A DNA stretch of 11,298 nt from Methanospirillum hungatei (lineage in GTDB: Archaea; Halobacteriota; Methanomicrobia; Methanomicrobiales; Methanospirillaceae). The translations under genes and the position numbers were made by a program. Shown piece by piece: positions 1 through 5,606 of the stretch. Where the stretch lies: positions 1-11,298 of the forward strand of contig NZ_JAIWNS010000174.1 of the NCBI RefSeq assembly GCF_020216685.1, in the 5' to 3' direction. Numbering within the stretch: position 1 is the stretch's first letter; every line of letters starts with the position of its first letter. A model generated the notes under the pieces. It made no database searches. It was not told the DNA's origin and saw only the letters and a list, made by a program, of their open reading frames with translations.

Positions 1-1
1 T

Positions 2-208
2 GTGTTAGAGCACCCGGTTGAGAGATGGGATGTTAATACCCGTATCTTATACGGAGCAAAGGATAATCTGGTCGAATTTGATACGATACAACAGTTTACC
101 GGAAAATTTCCGTCTATAGTGGAAATTATGGATGACGGAGAGCATTATTTCCATACGGATGAGCAGTTAGAACGATATACTGGGTGGTTATCCTCACATA
201 TCACGTAA
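2..208 (+). CDS. alpha/beta hydrolase, C-terminal fragment (5' end outside window)
   Basis: Only the last 68 residues are present; the frame is open to the left edge, so the GTG at position 2 is probably internal. The fragment carries the end of an alpha/beta-hydrolase fold: a strand with YGAKDNL, in which Asp21 (fragment numbering) sits where the family places its catalytic acid, and then DGEHYFH, in which His48 sits where the catalytic histidine is expected. The last residues (ERYTGWLSSH) fit the closing helix of the family. The nucleophile serine lies outside the window, so substrate and activity cannot be judged. The stop is TAA at 206-208. The next recognisable element is a Shine-Dalgarno-like GAGGTG at 243-248. 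I am fairly sure of the fold, not of the function. Confidence 0.7.
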   Translation: MLEHPVERWDVNTRILYGAKDNLVEFDTIQQFTGKFPSIVEIMDDGEHYFHTDEQLERYTGWLSSHIT

Positions 209-262
209 GTCCGATTGGTTCGTATTCGTGAGAATTTCCAACGAGGTGTAGGATAATGAACA

Positions 263-616
263 ATGCAAAAAAAATTATACCCAGAAACCTATTCTTTTAT
301 TGATTCGAATCAGGGGAATTACTCATTTTATTACTGGATGGAGCCAGGAAGTACTCACCTATCTGTACGAAGAGCAAAATATTACCGCATCCGGCCATGA
401 AACAACCGATACCGATCCCGGCATTGGAGTAAGTGAGGATACATATCCGCTCGAGACCTACGTACCTCTCCCAGGATACATACCAGGTTGAACTTCTGAC
501 AAATCTGGATCAGGTTCCTGAAACCGGAGCTCTGATTATCGCGGCATTCCCAAAACCCCTGGACGGCTCAGGATTTCCTGCCAGAGTATTTGCAATATGC
601 CCGTGAAAAGGGATAA
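263..616 (+). pseudogene. decayed protein-coding gene with several frame changes, family not recognised
   Basis: No single frame spans this region, but successive overlapping open stretches read like one protein of roughly 115 residues. A start at ATG 263 reads MQKKLYPETYSFIDSNQG and stays open to the stop at 398-400. The next frame, open to 491, supplies TYLYEEQNITASGHETTDTD. The following frame, open from 433 to 606, supplies TYQVELLTNLDQVPETGALI and then AAFPKPLDGSGF. The last switch near 577 gives LPEYLQYAREKG and a TAA at 614-616. All switches are in the same direction. A strong GAGGTG at 243-248 precedes two starts: ATG 256, which is in a frame that stops at 301, and ATG 263. The 63-residue piece from TTG 300 to 491 is therefore probably not an independent gene. 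I do not recognise the family; sequencing error is an alternative to true decay. Confidence 0.55.
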
Positions 617-1419
617 TGAGATGATCTCTCACTTTTTCGAAAAATCAGTCCCTCCTGTCCTAGATCACAATTTATGATGAAATACGTATACCCATACTCT
701 TTTGAATATTTCCGAAAGATGTCCATCTCCATCTCCAGTCCCTGAATGATGAACTGTGCATCCTGATTCCCGGCAAATTTCTCCTTGAGCATCCCAAGCC
801 GTGCGGCTAACGCATTATAATAATGAGTATACCAGCCGGTATCAGGAAGCCTAAATGACCCGACCAGTGAATACCCCTCTGCCCGTATCATCTCCTCTGT
901 TTGTGCCACGGTTGGCATATCTGGAGAGATCTCATGCATGAACTGTGCACATTCTTCTGACGGAGAATCAGTAAACCAGGTGCAGTCAGAGATCATCATA
1001 TATCCGCCCGGTTTTAAGAATTTCTTCCACGTCTGCAGAGCCGGGAGAATACCAATGATAAACGCTGAACCTTCTGCCCAGATGATATCAAATGACTTCT
1101 CATCAAATGGCAGATTATCCATCGATGCCTGGCGGGTCGTAATTCTCCTGTCAAGTCCGGCTTTCTGTGCCCGGCTGGTGAGATCATCCAGAAACGGCTG
1201 ATGGAGATCTGTAGCAGTAATCTGACAATCCGGGCAGATCCGGGCAAGAGTCAGATCCTGCATACCGGATCCACATCCGATATCAAGGATCTTCCCCCGT
1301 TTGGCATCAGGAGGAAGAAAAGAGAAGGCAAATGCTGTTGCTTCGTCAAGACCCGGACCCTGCCTGGGCAATCCTTCAAACATTGAACAGATAAGCGTTA
1401 CATCCATGGGGAAACACAT
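568..1419 (-). CDS. class I SAM-dependent methyltransferase
   Basis: The 283-residue protein is a cytoplasmic Rossmann-fold methyltransferase. Motif I is ILDIGCGSG at residues 44-52, the glycine-rich SAM loop. The acidic end of strand 2 is ATDL at about 69-72, and motif III/IV corresponds to DNLPFDEKSFDIIWAEGSAF at about 101-120. A later KPGGYMMISD segment is the usual post-motif strand and turn. The substrate is unknown; the N-terminal stretch with GLPRQGPG resembles that of a common uncharacterised methyltransferase subgroup, as I recall it. Two starts are possible, ATG at 1419 and an in-frame ATG at 1407 that begins MDVTLICSMFEGLPRQ. Neither has a clear Shine-Dalgarno, and 1407 fits the subgroup's usual N-terminus better. 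The last 20 or so residues are polar and overlap the opposite-strand decayed gene, so the C-terminus may be an extension past the ancestral stop. Confidence 0.82.
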   Translation of the reverse strand: MCFPMDVTLICSMFEGLPRQGPGLDEATAFAFSFLPPDAKRGKILDIGCGSGMQDLTLARICPDCQITATDLHQPFLDDLTSRAQKAGLDRRITTRQASMDNLPFDEKSFDIIWAEGSAFIIGILPALQTWKKFLKPGGYMMISDCTWFTDSPSEECAQFMHEISPDMPTVAQTEEMIRAEGYSLVGSFRLPDTGWYTHYYNALAARLGMLKEKFAGNQDAQFIIQGLEMEMDIFRKYSKEYGYTYFIINCDLGQEGLIFRKSERSSHYPFSRAYCKYSGRKS

Positions 1420-1571
1420 TGGAATGAAGATGTGAAATGCTTTCTGATCTATTCCACTTTAAAGACCAATATGTCATTTTTGTGTATGAAAAAAGCGACC
1501 CAGAATATTGCAGAATTTCCAGATTAAATTGAAAAAGATAGAGAATTTCGAAAGAAATGGTGGTGATAAGG

Positions 1572-2063
1572 TCACACCTGTTCATCAGCCATCTCATACC
1601 AGTAATACCGGTGATCATTCCAGAGCCATTCACAGGCCAGTACAGCCGGAACAAACATGGGTTTATACCGGATTCTGATACGGAAACGCTTTTTCGTCCG
1701 GTCCCGTACTGCTCTTTTCCCATGAGCCTGCTGATGACAGGAATGACAGAGAACACGAAGATTTGACGCGGTTGAATCCCCTCCTTCAGAAAGCGGGATT
1801 ACATGATGCACTGAAAGATCACGCTGTTCTCCGCATATCTGACACCGGTACCCATCCCGCTCCAGTATCTGCCTGCGGATAACATTCCAATACTGTGGCC
1901 TTCTTCCCCTGATAGATGCATGTTCCTGCTCAACCCATGAATAAAAGAGATCCCTGCACCGGGAAGAGCAGCATGAATCAAAGGAGTGTTCAGAATCAAG
2001 AGGCATTTCACACCAGCGACAGAGCCCGGTGTGGTTCAGGGCAGACTCACCGGATTGATTCAT
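1572..2063 (-). CDS. HNH endonuclease domain protein with N-terminal cysteine cluster
   Basis: The protein has 163 residues. The HNH nuclease core runs from about residue 62 to 115. RDGYRCQICG carries the zinc pair Cys74/Cys77, LSVHHVIPL carries the His86-His87 pair of the beta-beta-alpha-metal fold, Asn101 follows in ASNLRVLCHSCH, and Cys106/Cys109 form the second zinc pair with His110 as the final motif residue. Before it, residues 15-36 hold Cys15/Cys18, Cys31/Cys32 and Cys36, which look like an extra small zinc-binding knuckle. The C-terminal 50 residues are basic and then aromatic (CEWLWNDHRYYWYEM). Stand-alone HNH proteins of this size occur in restriction, phage and DNA-repair settings; nothing in the neighbourhood decides between these. 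The gene is divergent from the HD-domain gene. A TATA box 28 nt upstream and the lack of a Shine-Dalgarno suggest a leaderless mRNA. Confidence 0.85.
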   Translation of the reverse strand: MNQSGESALNHTGLCRWCEMPLDSEHSFDSCCSSRCRDLFYSWVEQEHASIRGRRPQYWNVIRRQILERDGYRCQICGEQRDLSVHHVIPLSEGGDSTASNLRVLCHSCHQQAHGKRAVRDRTKKRFRIRIRYKPMFVPAVLACEWLWNDHRYYWYEMADEQV

Positions 2064-2088
2064 CCAAACAGTAAATCAGCATGAGAAC

Positions 2089-2093
2089 ATATA
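2089..2093 (-). promoter_or_regulatory. TATA box of the HNH gene
   Basis: On the minus strand the sequence reads CACTATATGTTC, and the TATA core is centred about 28 nt before the ATG at 2063. In archaea transcription starts about 25-27 nt downstream of the TATA centre, which places the start at or next to the ATG. The bases before the ATG (CTGTTTGG) contain no Shine-Dalgarno match. Confidence 0.45.
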
Positions 2094-2137
2094 GTGTTTT
2101 CTATGAAGCAATGAAGCCACGTGAAGATATAGAGAGA

Positions 2138-2152
2138 TATGATAATATCATA
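2138..2152. repeat. perfect 15-bp inverted repeat between divergent genes
   Basis: The sequence TATGATAATATCATA is two perfect 7-base arms around a central A. It lies 75 bp upstream of the HNH start and 58 bp upstream of the HD-gene start. Its position and symmetry fit a dimeric repressor operator. An A/T-rich core inside it could also serve as the TATA element of the HD gene, in which case a bound regulator would block TBP. No regulator gene is adjacent, so this is inference. Confidence 0.4.
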
Positions 2153-2183
2153 GGAACTATAGTCTCATGACCAAACCCCTATC

Positions 2184-2197
2184 TGCACTGAGGTGCA
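2184..2197 (+). promoter_or_regulatory. hairpin covering the likely Shine-Dalgarno of the HD gene
   Basis: TGCAC-TGAG-GTGCA can form a 5-bp stem with a 4-base loop. The Shine-Dalgarno candidate GAGGTG at 2190-2195 lies across the loop and the 3' arm, so folding would hide it. The spacing to the ATG at 2210 is 14 nt, which is long. The stem is short and may be chance. Confidence 0.3.
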
Positions 2198-2209
2198 TGA
2201 AAACATACC

Positions 2210-3079
2210 ATGAATCAAACCGCCCGTTCATGCACGAAAATCACGGAAGATAATACCAATGCACCCTCCCCATACCTCTCACCATATAAGGATCACATTC
2301 TCAAGCCGGATGTCAGACATTCAGCTGGAAAGAGAATCGAAGACCATATCAGCCCATATCCAAAGACCTCCCTTGCCTGGGAGTTATTAACAAAAGTCAG
2401 CCATATATCCGTCCTCTGGGACATGGCAGCATTTACGACCACCGAACGGCTGAGGATGAATGACCATGGAAGGACCCATGCACAGGTCACCGCAGCATCT
2501 GCCCTTACCATCCTGGATCTGCTCTGCTCATCTGATATCAAACCGGATATAATAAAAAAGGGGGGAGACTTGGATGATGCAACCCTCATAGTCCTGGTAA
2601 GTGCCCTCTGCCATGATATCGGGAATGCAATTCACCGGGATTCCCACCTGTCACACTCCATGATGCTGGCCCAGCCAATCCTTGATATGATCCTGCCGGT
2701 CATCTATCCTGACCCGAAAACCGCTCTGCTTATCAGAGCCTTCATTCTCTCGGCGATTCATTCCCATCACGGAGACCCGAAACCTCTGACCATCGAAGGG
2801 AGTATTATCAGTGTTGCTGATGCCAGTGATATGACCAAGGGGCGTGCATGTCATTCGACTGATATCTCCACCGCTTCCATGCATGCAATATCCACCCTGG
2901 CAATCGATGATGTGATAATCACGAGAGGGTTGAATCGTCCGGTTGAGATACAGATTGTCATGTCCCAATTGGCCGGGATGTTTCAGATTCATGAAACACT
3001 GATACCAAAGATACATGCAGGATTGTTAAAAGATCATGTTAATGTCTATATTCCGCTCCAGGACCAGTATATCTATTAA
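2210..3079 (+). CDS. HD-domain metal-dependent phosphohydrolase
   Basis: The protein has 289 residues and is predicted cytoplasmic. The HD superfamily signature is clear: a first histidine in NDHGRTHAQVTA (His90), the doublet in SALCHDIGNAIHRDSH (His135-Asp136), histidines in SAIHSHHGDPKP (His184, His186, His187) and a late aspartate in SVADASDMTKGR (Asp204). This order is that of archaeal HD-type phosphodiesterases/phosphohydrolases, which act on nucleotides or phosphoesters with a bound metal pair. The substrate cannot be read from the sequence. The first 55 residues are low in conserved features and the C-terminal 70 residues form a separate alpha/beta-looking tail. The start is taken at ATG 2210, after a GAGGTG at 2190-2195. 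The gene is alone in its transcription unit; the next gene starts 160 bp downstream with its own promoter. Confidence 0.82.
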   Translation: MNQTARSCTKITEDNTNAPSPYLSPYKDHILKPDVRHSAGKRIEDHISPYPKTSLAWELLTKVSHISVLWDMAAFTTTERLRMNDHGRTHAQVTAASALTILDLLCSSDIKPDIIKKGGDLDDATLIVLVSALCHDIGNAIHRDSHLSHSMMLAQPILDMILPVIYPDPKTALLIRAFILSAIHSHHGDPKPLTIEGSIISVADASDMTKGRACHSTDISTASMHAISTLAIDDVIITRGLNRPVEIQIVMSQLAGMFQIHETLIPKIHAGLLKDHVNVYIPLQDQYIY

Positions 3080-3202
3080 AAAGACGGATGCATGAATGAA
3101 TTATCCCTATCTGATCAGGAAAGCAGATATCGAAATAGTATTTGCAGACAACCAGGGGTTAAAAAATCATCAGAACACACTTAAGGAACTAATTATGGAT
3201 TC

Positions 3203-3216
3203 AAAAAATATAAATT
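3203..3216 (+). promoter_or_regulatory. TATA box of the membrane-protein gene
   Basis: The A/T-rich element AAAAAATATAAATT is centred about 30 nt before the ATG at 3241. The bases just before the ATG (GCTGTTAAAAA) show no Shine-Dalgarno. Together this predicts a leaderless or almost leaderless transcript. The remainder of the 161-bp gap (3080-3240) holds no supported gene. Confidence 0.5.
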
Positions 3217-3240
3217 GAATAATAACAAAGCTGTTAAAAA

Positions 3241-3795
3241 ATGAATCCAATTGTATTTTTGATTTCATTTCTGCCATGGATCCTTTTCGGATTATTTGCC
3301 GGACATTCTCTGGTTGAACTTGAAACCGCCCTTGTTATCTCTTTAGTTATTTCAATAATCGTCGGATACCGGGACATGCGGGACAAGCTCATAGTGCCCT
3401 GGATAACATTCTTCTTCTTTGTGGGAATGGTCATTGCCCTGATAGTCCTTCAATGGTATAGTATCATCCCGTATATTGGAATTGCATCAAATACAGTTCT
3501 CACGGGAATTGCATTTGGAAGTCTTGCAATTGGTATTCCCTTCACCATCCAGTATGCAAAACGGGATGTTCCCCGCGAACGCTGGGAGAACCCAGTATTT
3601 ATTCAGATTAATAAAGACCTCACCGCATTCTGGGGAATTCTCTTTTTCCTGGGATTACTCAAGAGTATATACACATTCTATTATCCGGATTCTCTGGGGA
3701 TATTCGGTGATGCTTACATGTGGATCTCCATCATCGTCGGTATCGTTTTCACCATGAAATACCCGGCATATGCGAAAGCCAGAAGTCAGACATAA
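3241..3795 (+). CDS. polytopic membrane protein of unknown function
   Basis: The 184-residue protein has five or six hydrophobic segments, at about residues 4-22, 28-42, 52-70, 77-103, 130-146 and 158-173. The longest soluble loop, about 104-128, contains the polar motif QYAKRDVPRERWENPVF followed by INKDLTAFWG. I have an impression of similar Q-Y-A-[KR] motifs in small uncharacterised bacterial and archaeal integral membrane proteins, but I cannot name a domain family. No signal peptide beyond the first membrane segment and no catalytic signature are visible. The gene has its own TATA box and is convergent with the TMEM175-like gene; the 169-bp gap between the two stops holds a terminator-like hairpin. 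Function unknown; the membrane location is secure. Confidence 0.75.
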   Translation: MNPIVFLISFLPWILFGLFAGHSLVELETALVISLVISIIVGYRDMRDKLIVPWITFFFFVGMVIALIVLQWYSIIPYIGIASNTVLTGIAFGSLAIGIPFTIQYAKRDVPRERWENPVFIQINKDLTAFWGILFFLGLLKSIYTFYYPDSLGIFGDAYMWISIIVGIVFTMKYPAYAKARSQT

Positions 3796-3816
3796 TCAAA
3801 ATTTAGAAAATTGTCA

Positions 3817-3847
3817 GGTCATGGATTGACCATTTCAAATCTTTTTT
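3817..3847 (+). terminator. hairpin followed by a T-run
   Basis: GGTCA at 3817-3821 and TGACC at 3827-3831 pair around a 5-base loop, and a run of six T follows at 3842-3847, about 22-50 nt after the stop of the membrane-protein gene. Archaeal termination depends mainly on the T-run. Weak stem, so moderate confidence. A GGCCGGCCGG palindrome at 3955-3964 lies beside the stop of the opposite-strand gene and could fold in its transcript. Confidence 0.4.
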
Positions 3848-3964
3848 CAAAAACCATTGCAGAGGAACCCGCGCCCTGTATGACCTGCTCCAGGCTGCGA
3901 AGTAATCTTTGTGAATACCATGCAAAAGAGAGAGGGAGCTTAATTCAGGTCCCTGGCCGGCCGG

Positions 3965-4597
3965 TTAATCATCCTCTATGATGTCAGGAAACAGAATATC
4001 AGCGATGATGTGCGCAGGGAAGAGGAAGAGCCAGAAATAGAGGGCGAAAGACGGCCTGATAAAAGAGAGCGGAATTGAGAGGAGAAAGATACCGGGACTG
4101 ATATAATTCTTTATTCTTGTCAGTCTGACAAAATCCTCTGGCAGATCTTTATTGATATGCATGTACCGCTTTGATGCATAGTGCCATATCAGCCCCAGCA
4201 GTAACCCGGGAGCGGCATACCCGATTGCAGCAATAATTACTGCTATCTGCAGATGACCATACTCATTGATGAGTTTTGTCACAAACGGCATCATAATGAT
4301 GAACAGCAGGAAAAAGGTATTCAGCCGCATCAGAATACCGTCATACCCGACGATAAATCTGAAGATCCGGTGATGATTTGACCAGTATGCTGCAGTGATG
4401 ATAAAGGTCAGGAAAAAGTAGAGGAACCGGGAGTATTCATCAGCAAGTCCCTGGACCAGAAGTGCATCCTGCTGTTTCTGGAGATCGGGAACGACCAGAT
4501 CAATTGCCAGGAGGGTCAGGGAAAATGCAAAGACTGCATCACTAATCCCGATAATACGGTCCAGACCACGCCGTTCGTAATAATCACTTCTTTTCAT
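3965..4597 (-). CDS. TMEM175/DUF1211-family potassium channel
   Basis: The protein has 210 residues with about six membrane segments. The family signature is at the N-terminus: RIIGISDAVFAFSLTLL (residues 14-30). This is the R-x3-[FI]-S-D motif whose helix lines the pore in TMEM175 channels; here Ile replaces the usual Phe of FSD. YWSNHHRIFR and LNTFFLLFIIMMPF match the conserved segments of membrane helices 3 and 4. Prokaryotic members are tetramers of a single six-helix repeat and conduct K+. The frame is open back to 4798, but I set the start at ATG 4597: GGAGGAG lies 4 nt upstream, the protein then begins MKRSDYYERRGLDR as expected for the family, and the longer form would overlap the upstream gene. 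It is the second gene of an operon, 13 nt after the VIT1-like gene. The C-terminus is acidic (DIIEDD). Confidence 0.87.
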   Translation of the reverse strand: MKRSDYYERRGLDRIIGISDAVFAFSLTLLAIDLVVPDLQKQQDALLVQGLADEYSRFLYFFLTFIITAAYWSNHHRIFRFIVGYDGILMRLNTFFLLFIIMMPFVTKLINEYGHLQIAVIIAAIGYAAPGLLLGLIWHYASKRYMHINKDLPEDFVRLTRIKNYISPGIFLLSIPLSFIRPSFALYFWLFLFPAHIIADILFPDIIEDD

Positions 4598-4610
4598 GCA
4601 CTCCTCCGGA

Positions 4611-5309
4611 TTATGAGAGCAATATACCGACAAACACACCGGCAAGAGCGGCAGCAAGGGCAATTCCCATCGTTTCCATGACTGTCCGGACCGGACTTCT
4701 GTTGCTGATCCGTGCCCGGCCAATACCAAGGAGGAGGAGCAGGATTGCAGTAACCACGATACAGATGATCCAGGCGGTGTGCATCGGGAATAAGACAAAG
4801 GGAATGACCGGAGTCAGACCGGCAAAGAGATCTGACAGAAACATCCAGATTGAATGGATCACGGGGGATGTCTTCTGCCCGATAGTCTTCTGACTGGCAG
4901 CGATCGCCGTTTCTAATCCGGATATGGTGGCAGGATTTTTTGAGATATCTGCATGAATGGAGTTGATGGTCTGCTGTGAGAGGCCTGAATTCTGAAGCAG
5001 CCCCATCAGATCTGATACTGCTCCCTCAGGGTTTTCATTGATTGCAGCAATCCGCTCCTGGTTCTCTTCCTCTTCTTCGTCCCGTTCAGACTCAATCTCC
5101 ATAAAGCAGCCGGCCATCATCGAGACCGAGGCTGCAATGGCTCCGGTGGCACCGGCAAGGACAACAGCATTGGCAGAGTCTGCTCCAGCAGCAACACCAA
5201 GGACCAGACCCAGAATAGATACAGTCCCATCTGACATCCCAAAGACGACTTCGCCATATGAAGCCGCCAGCGATTGTTTAATACGTGATATGAACGACTC
5301 TTCCGACAT
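4611..5309 (-). CDS. VIT1/CCC1-family (DUF125) metal ion transporter
   Basis: The protein has 232 residues. The first membrane helix contains EVVFGMSDGTVSILGLVLGV (residues 20-39), the signature of the vacuolar iron transporter family, with the metal-route Asp27. The second helix ends SVSMMAGCFMEIESERDEEE (61-80). Family members usually have Gly-Glu where this protein has Gly67-Cys68. The cytoplasmic stretch after it is very acidic (Glu72, Glu74, Asp77, Glu78-Glu82), corresponding to the family's metal-binding domain. Three more membrane segments follow at about 157-175, 178-196 and 213-231. The expected role is Fe2+ or Mn2+ transport, probably proton-coupled efflux in a cell without vacuoles. 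A possible AGGT Shine-Dalgarno lies 9 nt before the ATG. The pairing with a K+ channel gene suggests cation homeostasis; the metal specificity is open. Confidence 0.87.
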   Translation of the reverse strand: MSEESFISRIKQSLAASYGEVVFGMSDGTVSILGLVLGVAAGADSANAVVLAGATGAIAASVSMMAGCFMEIESERDEEEEENQERIAAINENPEGAVSDLMGLLQNSGLSQQTINSIHADISKNPATISGLETAIAASQKTIGQKTSPVIHSIWMFLSDLFAGLTPVIPFVLFPMHTAWIICIVVTAILLLLLGIGRARISNRSPVRTVMETMGIALAAALAGVFVGILLS

Positions 5310-5344
5310 TATGATATACCTGTTTCAGTGTTGTGAGTGTTCGG

Positions 5345-5352
5345 ATAAAATA
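5345..5352 (-). promoter_or_regulatory. TATA box of the VIT1-TMEM175 operon
   Basis: The minus strand reads GGTATTTTATCC, centred about 39 nt before the ATG at 5309. A start 26 nt downstream would leave a short leader of about 13 nt, enough to carry the AGGT. The 297-bp divergent gap (5310-5606) is strongly A/T-rich, especially 5467-5515, and I find no supported gene in it. Confidence 0.4.
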
Positions 5353-5575
5353 CCTCTTTCAAGCTATTATGAAAAAGAAAAAATGTTGCATAATTCAGAA
5401 CTCATTTCCGATAGAAGGGAGAACAGAACCTCAATGATTCAGGAGAAAACTGCGCATACTTCTTTTTTCCAAAGAGTATTAAATTGTATTTTTAATATTT
5501 TATTTAAACGATACATCCTGAATACCTTGATACATAATAGATGGCCATCCCATCACTTCTGTCACACTCATTGAA

Positions 5576-5585
5576 TTTATATATT
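5576..5585 (+). promoter_or_regulatory. TATA box of the dipeptidase-AcnX-ferredoxin operon
   Basis: TTTATATATT is a near-ideal archaeal TATA box. Its centre is about 27 nt before the ATG at 5607, so transcription is predicted to begin at or within a few bases of the start codon. A GAGGA at 5590-5594 is about 12 nt from the ATG and would lie upstream of the predicted transcript start. Confidence 0.55.
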
Positions 5586-5606
5586 CCATGAGGAAAATAC
5601 ACAACC

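Noticed and set aside
300..491. Stand-alone 63-residue gene from a TTG start
   Set aside because: It has no ribosome-binding site of its own and reads as the middle segment of the frame-broken gene at 263-616.
938..1201. Plus-strand open frame antisense to the methyltransferase
   Set aside because: The opposite strand encodes a clear SAM-binding domain throughout; this frame has no protein-like features.
4598..4798. N-terminal extension of the TMEM175-like protein
   Set aside because: The extension lies inside the VIT1-like gene in another frame, and a strong GGAGGAG precedes the internal ATG at 4597.
5038..5574. Plus-strand 178-codon open frame
   Set aside because: Its first half is antisense to the VIT1-like gene with low-complexity Ser/Arg text, and the rest covers the A/T-rich promoter gap; no ribosome-binding site.
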